This document shows, one piece after another, positions 27,783 to 36,675 of a stretch of 64,000 nucleotides of DNA. The stretch lies in NCBI GenBank assembly GCA_910578085.1, contig CAJTPM010000014.1, positions 38,865 through 102,864 of the forward strand, in the 5' to 3' direction. The stretch's first letter is position 1. The number at the start of each line of letters is the position of its first letter. The stretch is from an uncultured Lachnospiraceae bacterium. Its GTDB lineage: Bacteria; Bacillota; Clostridia; Lachnospirales; Lachnospiraceae. The notes beneath the pieces are model-generated. The model searched no databases. It had not been told where the DNA came from and worked only from the letters and a program-made list of their open reading frames with translations. Both the position numbers and the translations under genes were made by a program.

Positions 27783-28049
27783 ATGACTTACGAATATGAT
27801 GATGCTGCCATTCTCTGTTTTTTGGAAAATCAAAGACAGTTATTTCCGGAAGATGTGGCAGAAAATGAAAGTGAAGCGGAGGCATTTCTGGAGGACTGCA
27901 TGGCGGTGATCGCCGATTCGGCAAAGGAAGTGTTGGAATATTTTGAAGAACAGGGGATAGACATGGAGGATGCGGACGAAGAGAGTATTCTGGAAGCATC
28001 TGAGGTTTTCGATATAGGAGACGGGCGCTATCTCATCGTGGAAGGATAA
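27783..28049 (+). CDS. Small acidic protein of unknown function
   Basis: The product has 88 residues, strongly acidic with predicted helices (EDVAENESEAEAFLEDCMAVIADSAKEV) and no signal or membrane segment. GAAAGGTTGG lies before the ATG. It is 40 bases after ppk and 13 before the next gene, so it is probably the operon's fourth member. Not recognised. Confidence 0.65.
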   Translation: MTYEYDDAAILCFLENQRQLFPEDVAENESEAEAFLEDCMAVIADSAKEVLEYFEEQGIDMEDADEESILEASEVFDIGDGRYLIVEG

Positions 28050-28062
28050 AAGGTTAAAATTG

Positions 28063-29040
28063 ATGACAAGAACAAAAACAGTGAGAAGAAGTGTCAGGTG
28101 TGTCAAGGTAATTCATGTGCTGATGACATTAGTCTGGCCGGTGCTGGTGATCGCTGTGGCGGCGCTGACAAACTATCTGCAGCGTGCCTGGCAGAGAACA
28201 TATACTCCCTACTATAATCCGTTTGGAATGGTGCTTTTGTTTTTCTGGTTTATGTATGTGTTTTTCATGATGATCGTAATGCGCAACTACAATCTGCAGA
28301 CCATCGCAACACAGGAGTGCGATTTTGACGCCTATCTGGAATGTATCAGATTTCTGGAAAAGTTCCAGTTTCCAGGTGCAAGGAGAAGCCAGCGCGTCAA
28401 TCGGACGGATGCCTATCTGCTGACGGGAGATTTTGATGCGGCTTATCAAAATCTGATGGAGTTAAAACCGCAGTATGAACGGCTGAATAACAGGGCGAGA
28501 ATGATGTACGACTATTTCTGGTGCCGATTTTACGGGGAACTGGAGGACATGGTGAATTTCCGCGTCTGTATGGATGCATTTCGCAACAACTGGATCCACA
28601 ATCTCCAGGTAAGGCGGAAGCTTCAGGTTCAGGCGGTGACGCTTTTACAGGAATTGAATTTCCGGGATATGATGTTTTCCGGTAAGAGCGACAGGATCAG
28701 GGCGGATATGACAAACCTGTATGCGGCGGGCAGACTCGGCAGCCGGTATGAGTTTGTCAGATACTGTTATTATATGGGAAGGCTGGAATATAATATGAAT
28801 AATCTGCAGGTGGCAAAGCACTGGTTTGCCCAGACGGTCAGCTTCGGCCTGCAGGAATATATGAGTAAACGGGCGGCGGATTTTCTGGCGATGCTGGACG
28901 CCATGCAGGTGCCCTATGCGGCGGTGCCGCCGGCATATAACCAGTATTACTGCAACCGCAGGAGTTTCAATATGGCGACGGGGATTATCAGTATTCTAAT
29001 GGGACTGATTTTTGTGCTGATGGGGATGATATGGTTGTAG
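28063..29040 (+). CDS. Membrane protein with central TPR-like helical domain, unknown function
   Basis: The product has 325 residues. Two hydrophobic helices near the N-terminus (about 18-38 and 60-80) and one at the very C-terminus bracket a soluble domain of paired helices (ECIRFLEKFQFPGARRSQRVNRTDAYLLTGDFDAAYQNL) that resembles tetratricopeptide repeats. A TTG just before is possible, but the ATG at 28063 is preferred. Last plus-strand gene of the polyphosphate group. Confidence 0.65.
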   Translation: MTRTKTVRRSVRCVKVIHVLMTLVWPVLVIAVAALTNYLQRAWQRTYTPYYNPFGMVLLFFWFMYVFFMMIVMRNYNLQTIATQECDFDAYLECIRFLEKFQFPGARRSQRVNRTDAYLLTGDFDAAYQNLMELKPQYERLNNRARMMYDYFWCRFYGELEDMVNFRVCMDAFRNNWIHNLQVRRKLQVQAVTLLQELNFRDMMFSGKSDRIRADMTNLYAAGRLGSRYEFVRYCYYMGRLEYNMNNLQVAKHWFAQTVSFGLQEYMSKRAADFLAMLDAMQVPYAAVPPAYNQYYCNRRSFNMATGIISILMGLIFVLMGMIWL

Positions 29041-29057
29041 GTAATTGCGGAATCGGA

Positions 29058-29162
29058 AGCCGGGATGAAAATGTCTCTGCAACTGTCCTGCGGAACGCCG
29101 GAGCAGTTTTCCGGGAGTTTAAGCGGAAAGCGGGCCTGCATCAGAGATATTTCATCCCGGCT
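29058..29162. terminator. Long inverted repeat between convergent genes
   Basis: AGCCGGGATGAAAATGTCTCTG (29058-29079) and CAGAGATATTTCATCCCGGCT (29142-29162) form a 21-22 bp stem around a 62-base GC-rich loop. The position between convergent genes suggests transcription stop or a processing structure, but no T tract follows. Confidence 0.5.
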
Positions 29163-29193
29163 GGTTTATGATTTAATATTCTTTGTCTGTCTG

Positions 29194-30006
29194 TCAGTTC
29201 TGTGCCAGAGAAAACAGGATCTCCGCCAGGCCATCGTGGTTGTTGTCTTCCTTTGTGGTAATGGAAGTGATGGCTTTCACTTCATCGGTGCCGTTTATCA
29301 TGGAGATACTGTTGCCTACGGCAGCTAACATGGAAAGATCGTTGTCAGCATCCCCCGCAGCGTAAGCCTCTGTGGTGGGAACATTGTAGAGATCGCAGAT
29401 GTATTTGACAGCGCTCCCTTTACCGGAACGGTAATCTACAAATTCCAGATATTCAGGACAGGAATAGACAGTAGTCAGTTTCCCCTCCATCCAGGGAGCC
29501 AGTTTTTCCTTTAAAAGTTCCAGTTTATCGTGACCCTCCATAGAGATCGCTAAAGCCTTGTGAGGCGCTTTATCCAGATGAGAGAGGATATCCTCGTCAT
29601 AAATATAATCAATCTGGGTTCGTTTTGCGTAGAGATCAGATTCAGCATTTTGATGTCTGCAGATAACTTTGTCAGATGAATAAGTCTGACAGTGGATGCC
29701 CATCTCTTCGGCAGTGTCGATGATGTGCATGATATCTTTGGGATCAAGCCTGAGATCTGCAAGATACTTTTCCTCACCGCAGTCATAAATCACGGAACCG
29801 TTGTAGCAGATCAGAAGAAGATTCTGATAACGGCCCAGTCCTGTCCGTTTTACCACTTCACGGATGTTGTTGAGGGGTCTGCCGGAAGCGATAATGAATT
29901 TATTGCCCGCAGAAATATAGGCATCGATAGCCGTGAGCGTTTTTGGCGAGATCATTTTCTCGTCGTTTAACAGTGTACCGTCCAGATCAGTAAAAAATAA
30001 ATGCAT
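29194..30006 (-). CDS. HAD-family Cof-type phosphatase
   Basis: The product has 270 residues. HAD motif I is FFTDLDGTLLNDEK, motif II IIASGRPLNN, and motif III/IV GSAVKYICDLY and AYAAGDADNDLSMLAAVG. This is the Cof/YidA class that removes phosphate from sugar phosphates or cofactors. Its ATG overlaps the stop codon of the ABC-F gene by one base (TGATG), so the pair is translationally coupled. Confidence 0.9.
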   Translation of the reverse strand: MHLFFTDLDGTLLNDEKMISPKTLTAIDAYISAGNKFIIASGRPLNNIREVVKRTGLGRYQNLLLICYNGSVIYDCGEEKYLADLRLDPKDIMHIIDTAEEMGIHCQTYSSDKVICRHQNAESDLYAKRTQIDYIYDEDILSHLDKAPHKALAISMEGHDKLELLKEKLAPWMEGKLTTVYSCPEYLEFVDYRSGKGSAVKYICDLYNVPTTEAYAAGDADNDLSMLAAVGNSISMINGTDEVKAITSITTKEDNNHDGLAEILFSLAQN

Positions 30007-31646
30007 CAGTTGTCCTCCTCATCAGATAAAGTCTTGGTGTAAATCGTCCGTTTTCTCGCCATCTCATCGCTCTCCAGATAATCGTCGTAGGTGGTGATCT
30101 TATCGATCAGGGAACCGTCCGGCAGAATTTCCATAATGCGGTTGGCTGTAGTCTGTACCACCTGATGGTCGTGGCAGGAGAAAAGTTCCACGCCCGGAAA
30201 TTTTTTCATGCCTTCGTTTAAAGCCGTGATGGATTCCATATCCAGATGGTTTGTTGGTTCGTCAAAAATCAGGCAGTTGGCGCCGCTGATCATCATTTTG
30301 GATAACAGACAGCGCACCCGTTCACCGCCGGATAATACCTTTACTTTCTTGACGCCGTCATCCCCTGCAAACAGCATACGTCCCAGGAAACCTCTGACAT
30401 AGGTGACGTCCTTGATGGGGGAGTAGGCCGTAAGCCATTCCGTGATCGTGTAATCGTTGTCAAATTCGGCGCCGCTGTCCCTGGGGAAGTAGGCCTGAGA
30501 GGTAGTTACGCCCCATTTATAAAATCCCTCATCCGGTTCTATCTCTCCGGTGAGAATCCGGAATAAAGTGGTCTTTGCCAGTTCATTGCCGCCGACAAAG
30601 GCGATCTTGTCATCGTGGCCGACAATAAAAGAGATGTTGTCAAGTACTTTTTCTCCGTTTATGGTCTTTGAGAGGTTTTCCACTAACAGTACATCGTTAC
30701 CGATCTCCCGCTCCGGACGAAAATCGATATAAGGATATTTTCTGCTGGAAGGTCTGATGTCATCCAACTGAATTTTTTCCAGAGCCCGCTTTCTGGAAGT
30801 GGCCTGTTTGGATTTGGAGGCATTGGCGGAGAAACGGGAAATAAATTCCTGCAGCTCTTTGATCTGTTCCTCTTTCTTTTTATTGGCCTCCTTACGCTGC
30901 TTTAAGATCAGCTGGCTTGACTGATACCAGAAATCATAGTTGCCGGAAAACAGCTCGATCTTACCATAGTCGATGTCCGCGGTATGGGTGCAGACTTTGT
31001 TCAGGAAATATCTGTCATGGGAGACCACAATGACTGTATTCTGGAAATTGATGAGAAATTCTTCCAGCCAGTTGATGGCGTCTAAATCCAGGTGGTTTGT
31101 GGGCTCGTCTAACAGCAGGATATCCGGGTTGCCGAAGAGCGCCTTCGCCAGAAGCACTTTGACTTTCTGGTTGCCGTCCAGTTCGGACACCGGCGCGCTG
31201 TGGAGTTCGGTTTCAATGCCGAGACCGTTTAACAGCATGGCCGCATTGGTATCCGCATCCCATCCGTCCATTTCCGCAAATTCCGCTTCCAGTTCACTGG
31301 CGCGGATGCCGTCCTCATCGGAGAAATCTTCCTTGGCATAGATGGCATCTTTTTCCTTCATAATTTCGTAAAGTCTTGCGTTGCCTAAAATCACCGTATC
31401 CATCACGGTGTAGCTGTCGTATTTAAAGTGATCCTGCTCAAGCACCGAGAGACGCTCTCCGGGGGTGATGGCGATATCGCCGTTTGTAGTTTCCAGCTCG
31501 CCGGAAAGGATCTTTAAAAAAGTGGACTTTCCCGCGCCGTTAGCGCCGATGATGCCATAGCAGTTGCCTTCCGTAAATTTAATGTTAACGTCCTCAAAAA
31601 GGGCTTTCTTACCTACTCTGTAGGTCACGTTGTTTGCACTGATCAT
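30006..31646 (-). CDS. ABC-F family ATPase (ribosome-associated type)
   Basis: The product has about 546 residues. Two ABC cassettes lie in one chain without membrane segments: the first Walker A IGANGAGKSTFLKIL, Walker B ILLLDEPTNHLDLDAINWLEE, a charged linker, then a second cassette with LSGGERVRCLLSKMM and CLIFDEPTNHLDMES. The second Walker A reads VGGNELAKTT, with Ala in place of the usual Gly before Lys, and the first signature is degenerate (LDGNQK). Such proteins act on ribosomes; no resistance role is implied. The start at 31646 follows AAAGGAAT. Confidence 0.88.
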   Translation of the reverse strand: MISANNVTYRVGKKALFEDVNIKFTEGNCYGIIGANGAGKSTFLKILSGELETTNGDIAITPGERLSVLEQDHFKYDSYTVMDTVILGNARLYEIMKEKDAIYAKEDFSDEDGIRASELEAEFAEMDGWDADTNAAMLLNGLGIETELHSAPVSELDGNQKVKVLLAKALFGNPDILLLDEPTNHLDLDAINWLEEFLINFQNTVIVVSHDRYFLNKVCTHTADIDYGKIELFSGNYDFWYQSSQLILKQRKEANKKKEEQIKELQEFISRFSANASKSKQATSRKRALEKIQLDDIRPSSRKYPYIDFRPEREIGNDVLLVENLSKTINGEKVLDNISFIVGHDDKIAFVGGNELAKTTLFRILTGEIEPDEGFYKWGVTTSQAYFPRDSGAEFDNDYTITEWLTAYSPIKDVTYVRGFLGRMLFAGDDGVKKVKVLSGGERVRCLLSKMMISGANCLIFDEPTNHLDMESITALNEGMKKFPGVELFSCHDHQVVQTTANRIMEILPDGSLIDKITTYDDYLESDEMARKRTIYTKTLSDEEDN

Positions 31647-31878
31647 ATTCGGTACATATTCCTTTCTATCGTCTTCCCGCATCCCGCGCAGGTATCAATC
31701 CATCCACAGGGCTACCTCTCTATTATACATAAACATTACGCTTTTTCAAGGAAAATTAGCGTTTGTTCAAGTTTTTTGCCGCTGTATTTCTTTTTTCTTT
31801 CCAGGACCTGTTTTATTTTTGTGAATTATCTATACTATTTTACTTTTTATCTAACTTTTTTTGAAAAAACTGGTGGAA

Positions 31879-31907
31879 TTGAGGGAACAATATGATATAC
31901 TGATACT
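31879..31907 (+). promoter_or_regulatory. Likely promoter of ppdK
   Basis: TTGAGG (31879-31884) and GATACT (31902-31907) are 17 bases apart, in an AT-rich 350-base divergent region between ABC-F and ppdK. The remainder of that region shows only AT-rich sequence. Confidence 0.5.
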
Positions 31908-31996
31908 ATAAATATCTGGCTGATTTTTCCAGAAGAAAAAATAAAAAAGGAGACGTCGGCAGACATATTTAGAGAAGAGAAAAGGAGAGAAAAAGT

Positions 31997-34618
31997 ATGG
32001 CAAAATGGATCTATTTATTTACGGAAGGAAATGCAGGCATGCGTGAACTTCTGGGGGGGAAAGGCGCTAATCTGGCAGAGATGACCAATCTCGGACTGCC
32101 GGTGCCGCAGGGATTTACGATCACAACGGAAGCCTGCACGCAGTACTATGAGGACGGCAGGAAGATCAACGATGAGATCATCGGCCAGATCATGGAATAT
32201 ATAGAGAAGATGGAGGAGATCACTGGCAGGAAATTCGGTGATAAGGAAAATCCTCTTCTCGTATCCGTTCGTTCCGGCGCCAGGGCATCCATGCCGGGTA
32301 TGATGGATACGATCCTGAACCTGGGTTTAAATGAGGATGTGGTGGAAGTTTTATCGAAAAAATCCGGCAATCCACGCTGGGCATGGGACTGCTACAGAAG
32401 ATTTATCCAGATGTACTCCGACGTTGTGATGGAAGTGGGCAAGAAGTATTTTGAGGAACTGATTGACCATATGAAGCTGGAAAAGGGCGTAAAACAGGAC
32501 GTGGAGCTTACGGCTGACGATTTGAAAGTTCTTGCCAATCAGTTCAGGGCGGAATATAAGTCAAAGATCGGCGCGGACTTCCCGGATGATCCGAAGGCAC
32601 AGCTGATCGGTGCGATCGAAGCGGTGTTCCGTTCCTGGGATAATCCCCGTGCCAATGTATACCGCCGCGACAACGATATCCCTTACTCCTGGGGAACCGC
32701 TGTCAATGTGCAGATGATGGCATTCGGCAACATGGGCGAAACTTCCGGCACAGGCGTGGCCTTCACCCGTAACCCGGCTACCGGCGAGAAGGAGCTGATG
32801 GGTGAGTTCCTGTTAAACGCACAGGGCGAAGACGTAGTTGCCGGTGTTCGTACACCGCAGCCCATCAGGGAACTGCAGAAGAGCATGCCCGAAGTATATG
32901 ATCAGTTTGTGGATATCTGCAATAAGCTGGAAGATCACTACCGTGATATGCAGGATATGGAATTTACGATTGAGGACAGGCATTTGTACATGCTGCAGAC
33001 CAGAAATGGTAAGAGAACAGCAAAAGCGGCCTTAAAGATTGCCTGCGACCTGGTGGATGAAGGCATGATCTCCGAGGAGAAGGCGGTTTCCATGATCGAT
33101 CCGAGAAACCTGGATTCCCTGTTACATCCGCAGTTTGATACCTATGTGATCAGCAAAGCGATCCCTGTGGCGAAGGGGCTGGCGGCAGCGCCAGGCGCGG
33201 CCTGCGGCAAGATCGTCTTCACGGCGGACGACGCGAAGAAGTGGGCTGCAAAAGGCGAGAAAGTTGTTCTGGTACGTCTGGAGACATCCCCGGAGGATAT
33301 CGAAGGTATGAAGGCAGCTCAGGGTATCCTGACGGTGCGCGGCGGTATGACTTCCCACGCGGCTGTGGTTGCCCGCGGCATGGGCGCATGCTGTGTATCC
33401 GGCTGTTCCGCCATCGAGATGGACGAGGCGCACAAAGTATTCCGCATCGGCGCGCAGGAATTCCATGAGGGCGATGTGATCTCCTTCGATGGCACAACGG
33501 GTAATATTTACGACAGACCAATCCCCACTGTAGATGCGACCATCGCCGGTGAGTTCGGCAGGATCATGGAGTGGGCGGACAAGTACCGCACGCTGAAGGT
33601 TCGCACAAATGCGGATACGCCCGCAGACGCACAGAAGGCAAGGGAACTTGGCGCAGAGGGTATCGGCCTTTGCCGAACAGAGCATATGTTCTTCGGCGGA
33701 CATCGTATCGACGCATTCCGTGAGATGATTTGTTCCGATACGTTAGAAGAGCGGGAAGAGGCGCTTAAGAAGCTGCTTCCGTTACAGCAGAACGACTTTG
33801 AAAAACTGTTCGAGGCAATGGAAGGCGATCCTGTGACGATCCGTTTCCTGGATCCCCCGCTGCACGAGTTTGTTCCTTCCGAGGAGGAAGATATCAGAAA
33901 GCTGGCGGACGCAAAGGGCAAAACCATGGAGGAGATCAGAAAGTTCATCGATACTCTGCATGAGATGAACCCGATGATGGGACACCGCGGCTGCCGTCTG
34001 ACCGTTACTTTCCCGGAGATTGCAAAGATGCAGACACAGGCAGTGATCCGCGCGGCAATCAATGTGAAGAAAGCGCATCCCGACTGGAATCTTGTGCCTG
34101 AGATCATGATTCCGCTGATCGGTGACGATAAGGAATTGAAGTTTGTCAAGAAGAACGTGGTGGAGACAGCGGACGCTGAGATCAAGGCTGCTGGCATTGA
34201 GTTAGATTACGAAGTGGGAACGATGATCGAGATCCCGAGGGCTGCTCTGACGGCGGACCAGATCGCGAAGGAGGCGGAGTTCTTCTGCTTCGGCACCAAC
34301 GATCTGACACAGATGACCTACGGCTTCTCCAGAGACGACGCAGGCAAGTTCCTGGAGGCTTACTATAAGGCGAAGATCTTCGAGAACGATCCGTTTGCGA
34401 AACTCGATAGAAACGGCGTCGGTGTCCTGATGGAGATGGCAATCAAAAAAGGCAAAGAGACAAGGCCGGAACTGCACTGCGGTATCTGTGGTGAGCACGG
34501 CGGAGATCCTTCTTCCGTGGAGTTCTGCCATCATATCGGACTGGACTATGTATCCTGCTCACCGTTCAGGGTGCCTATTGCGCGCCTCGCGGCTGCACAG
34601 GCGGCTATTCAGAAATAA
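31997..34618 (+). CDS. ppdK: Pyruvate, phosphate dikinase
   Basis: The product has 873 residues, full length. The N-terminal nucleotide-binding part has LLGGKGANLAEMTNLGLPVP, VSVRSGARASMPGMMDTILN and SGTGVAFTRNPATGE. The swivelling phosphohistidine motif is GGMTSHAAVVARGMG, and the C-terminal PEP site has GLCRTEHMFF and LHCGICGEHGGDP with the catalytic Cys. It interconverts pyruvate, ATP and phosphate with PEP, AMP and pyrophosphate. AAGGAG is eight bases before the ATG. Its last eight codons and terminator recur near 59.35 kb. Confidence 0.97.
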   Translation: MAKWIYLFTEGNAGMRELLGGKGANLAEMTNLGLPVPQGFTITTEACTQYYEDGRKINDEIIGQIMEYIEKMEEITGRKFGDKENPLLVSVRSGARASMPGMMDTILNLGLNEDVVEVLSKKSGNPRWAWDCYRRFIQMYSDVVMEVGKKYFEELIDHMKLEKGVKQDVELTADDLKVLANQFRAEYKSKIGADFPDDPKAQLIGAIEAVFRSWDNPRANVYRRDNDIPYSWGTAVNVQMMAFGNMGETSGTGVAFTRNPATGEKELMGEFLLNAQGEDVVAGVRTPQPIRELQKSMPEVYDQFVDICNKLEDHYRDMQDMEFTIEDRHLYMLQTRNGKRTAKAALKIACDLVDEGMISEEKAVSMIDPRNLDSLLHPQFDTYVISKAIPVAKGLAAAPGAACGKIVFTADDAKKWAAKGEKVVLVRLETSPEDIEGMKAAQGILTVRGGMTSHAAVVARGMGACCVSGCSAIEMDEAHKVFRIGAQEFHEGDVISFDGTTGNIYDRPIPTVDATIAGEFGRIMEWADKYRTLKVRTNADTPADAQKARELGAEGIGLCRTEHMFFGGHRIDAFREMICSDTLEEREEALKKLLPLQQNDFEKLFEAMEGDPVTIRFLDPPLHEFVPSEEEDIRKLADAKGKTMEEIRKFIDTLHEMNPMMGHRGCRLTVTFPEIAKMQTQAVIRAAINVKKAHPDWNLVPEIMIPLIGDDKELKFVKKNVVETADAEIKAAGIELDYEVGTMIEIPRAALTADQIAKEAEFFCFGTNDLTQMTYGFSRDDAGKFLEAYYKAKIFENDPFAKLDRNGVGVLMEMAIKKGKETRPELHCGICGEHGGDPSSVEFCHHIGLDYVSCSPFRVPIARLAAAQAAIQK

Positions 34619-35010
34619 TGCCATAGGAATTTTGGTACTTGCAGGCGAAAGTATTGAAGAATGGCTTAAAATCAAGGGTTTTAAGGTTTGGTGGGGTTCA
34701 TCACGGTGGGTGGTGGACCCCTGTTTTTGTGTTTTTTGATGCCGCTGATAGCATGGCGATTGAGGGAAAAATCGTACTATCAGGCAAAAGTATACTTTCA
34801 CGCAAAAGTCAGGGATTTCCGTGATAGTATAAAGCGGAAAGGTAAAAGGGTGTAGGGTATTGTCGGTTTTGGCTGAAAGGCGTATTAGTTTGACGGAAAA
34901 TGCTGTCGATAAACGGGGGATATGATACAAACACGGAAACTGCTCGGAGTATTCGTGTTTGTATATGAGTTTCCGTGATAATATGGGGTTTTGCGTGTTA
35001 GTATGCTGTA
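34593..35010. repeat. Left noncoding repeat, part A: ppdK tail plus modular inverted units
   Basis: From the ppdK C-terminus to about 34831 the sequence matches 59343-59562 as a direct repeat. After the terminator come short units with constant ends and variable middles: TACTTGCAGGCGAAAGT (34637), TACTATCAGGCAAAAGT (34775), ATACTTTCACGCAAAAGT (34792) and, inverted, TTTCCGTGATAGTAT (34816). Four more follow between 34924 and 35004 (ATACAAACACGGAAACT, TTCGTGTTTGTAT, TTTCCGTGATAATAT, TTTTGCGTGTTAGTAT). Opposed units can pair as hairpins. No gene is supported here. Confidence 0.8.
34692..34740 (+). terminator. ppdK terminator
   Basis: GGGGTTCATCAC pairs with GTGGTGGACCCC around a four-base loop and is followed by TGTTTTTGTGTTTTTT. 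A diverged copy with compensating changes in both arms lies at about 59450-59490. Confidence 0.85.
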
Positions 35011-35073
35011 GATGTTAATGGAATATTGAAGATAGGTGTGGTGTAGATATAGTAATAAAAAGCATGGAGCCTT

Positions 35074-35526
35074 ATGAAAAAGTATAGGTTTATAACTGCC
35101 TGTCTGCTAATTTTACTGGCATTTCTGTTGTTCAATATTTTTAATAGGAATGGGAATTCGACCATAGAGACATTCAATATGGATGCTGCAACAAAGGAAG
35201 AAATTACTGATGAACTGGTCATAGCATTATTTATTGAGGACATCACCAATGTGGTTACGAATTTCTATTCAGAATATTATTCGGGAGAAATTGCAGTTTA
35301 CGATTATGAAATAGCGATTGTGGATATTGAGAAGAAAGAGCCGGGATTTATTTCCGTAAAATTCGGTGTCACCCCACAGGTAGGGGCGCATAATCCTTTA
35401 GGATATGACGAACTGGTTTATCGTGTTGATTCAAGCGGAAATAAAGAACTGGTTGGCTATGAACATCTAAAGAACTTTGAAGTGCCGGAGAAGTTTCAAA
35501 AGTATATGATAAAGCCTCTTGGGTGA
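35074..35526 (+). CDS. DUF3888-like exported protein
   Basis: The product has 150 residues. MKKYRF and a hydrophobic stretch (about 6-22) act as a signal anchor; there is no lipobox. The extracellular part has VTNFYSEYYSGEIAVYDYEIAIV and FGVTPQVGAHNPLGYDELVYRV, close to the pattern of DUF3888, a Firmicutes family of unknown function. GGAG precedes the ATG. The gene sits inside the left repeat, between two blocks that are adjacent in the right copy, so it is an insertion relative to that copy. Confidence 0.68.
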   Translation: MKKYRFITACLLILLAFLLFNIFNRNGNSTIETFNMDAATKEEITDELVIALFIEDITNVVTNFYSEYYSGEIAVYDYEIAIVDIEKKEPGFISVKFGVTPQVGAHNPLGYDELVYRVDSSGNKELVGYEHLKNFEVPEKFQKYMIKPLG

Positions 35527-35534
35527 GAATAATT

Positions 35535-35975
35535 TGTCTGAAAATGCTGTTGAAATATGGAGAATATTATCGAATCCTGTCAGGGTGTCTCCTTCCCCGG
35601 CAGATACGGACACGGAAAGAGGAGAAAGCCCGTAAACACGGTACTTTTGGCATTACATAGGTTTCAGAGTTACATTATTTCCGTGTGCTTATAAGGGCAT
35701 TTTTACATTAGAGAGGGTGTGAACATTTGTTCCGGGGTTCTTTTGCCTGATAGTGTATACTCGTAGGCAAAAGTCGGTTATTATCACGGAAACTCGGATA
35801 CTCGTAGGCAAAACTCCATACTATCACGCAAAAGTCGATACTCGCAGGCAAAACCCATATACAAACACGGAAACTGCCTGTATTATCACGGAAACTTGCT
35901 GGGAGTTTTCGTGATAGTATAAGGGTTTCTGCTTTGGCACATTATTAAAGCGATAAAAAAATAATGAAAAATAGA
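35535..35975. repeat. Left noncoding repeat, part B
   Basis: It matches 59622-59976 in the same orientation, beginning AAAATGCTGTTGAAAT and TATTATCGAATCCTGTCAGG and ending near TAAAGCGATAAAAA. Between 35742 and 35922 at least eight units occur head to tail at about 20 bp: ATACTCGTAGGCAAAAGT, ATTATCACGGAAACT, ATACTATCACGCAAAAGT, ATACTCGCAGGCAAAA, ATACAAACACGGAAACT. An inverted unit, AGTTTTCGTGATAGTAT, closes the array. Confidence 0.8.
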
Positions 35976-35992
35976 TATGTGTAAATAATCCC

Positions 35993-36564
35993 TCATTCTA
36001 TTAATCTTCCGTTATCATTCCATTCCCCATACATAACACCTTTTTTGGTATTTTCAATCAGCTTCTGTATCCTGCTCTGAAACAGTTCCGGCTGTTTCTT
36101 TTTGATTTGTATGGTGCCAATCCGCACCCGCTGGTACAGGGGGAGGAAATTTCTGAAAATTGCTCTATACCTCCGAATCTGCTTTTAAGGCTTTTTCGAT
36201 ATCCCCGTCAATGACAAATCCCTTTGGTGACATATCGGGAAGCACGGATCTTCCGGCATCGGTCATCAGTCCCAGGCGTTCCATCCTCCGGCGGCGTTCC
36301 TTATTTAACTCAGACCATAAACTTCCCTTTCTCCGGGGAGCAAGCTTTTGGGCAGTCGCGCCGTTATCCATTTTTTTTGTGGTGCTGTCTATCCAGCCGA
36401 AGCACATGGCCTCCTCAACGGAATCTATATACCAGAAAGTACCATCATCAACCGGGCGGTCACGCTTCACGATTACCCAGCATTCCTTTTCCTTATTATG
36501 GTTATTTATGAGCCATTCCCTCAGTTCATGGCGGTTTTTCGCATCCGAATTTCGGAGTGGTAAT
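35993..36564 (-). pseudogene. YdeI/OmpD-associated family pseudogene
   Basis: Read on the minus strand, homology runs from KNRHELREWLINNHNKEKE through DGTFWYIDSVEEAMCFGWID and WSELNKERRRRMERLG. It is then broken by TAG in place of the conserved Trp codon (after KADSEV), by a one-base frameshift in a run of Cs, and continues as LYQRVRIGTIQIKKKQPE to NTKKGVMYGEWNDNGRL. There is also no usable start codon at the 5' end. The longest intact frame (36165-36470) covers only the middle. Confidence 0.85.
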
Positions 36565-36675
36565 TTGGATTATACCATAAAATTTTACACAGTTTTTACA
36601 TAAATCATCTTTTAGATTTTACATGGATTGGATATCATTTGTTTCAAGAAAATTGTTTAGGGGGATTATAGTCAG

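Noticed and set aside
33508..34197. Long open frame antisense to ppdK (229 codons)
   Set aside because: It lies wholly inside a full-length conserved gene and its Ser/Arg-rich translation shows no family pattern.
34593..34625. Simple att core for a phage-type integrase at the ppdK 3' end
   Set aside because: Homology extends for hundreds of diverged bases and no intact integrase is seen, so a short att site is not demonstrated.
35742..35935. Possible CRISPR array in the about 20-bp repeats
   Set aside because: Unit spacing is too short, units vary in the middle rather than being identical, both orientations occur and no cas gene is near.
36160..36603. 147-codon plus-strand frame
   Set aside because: It runs opposite the YdeI-family pseudogene, which explains the sequence better.
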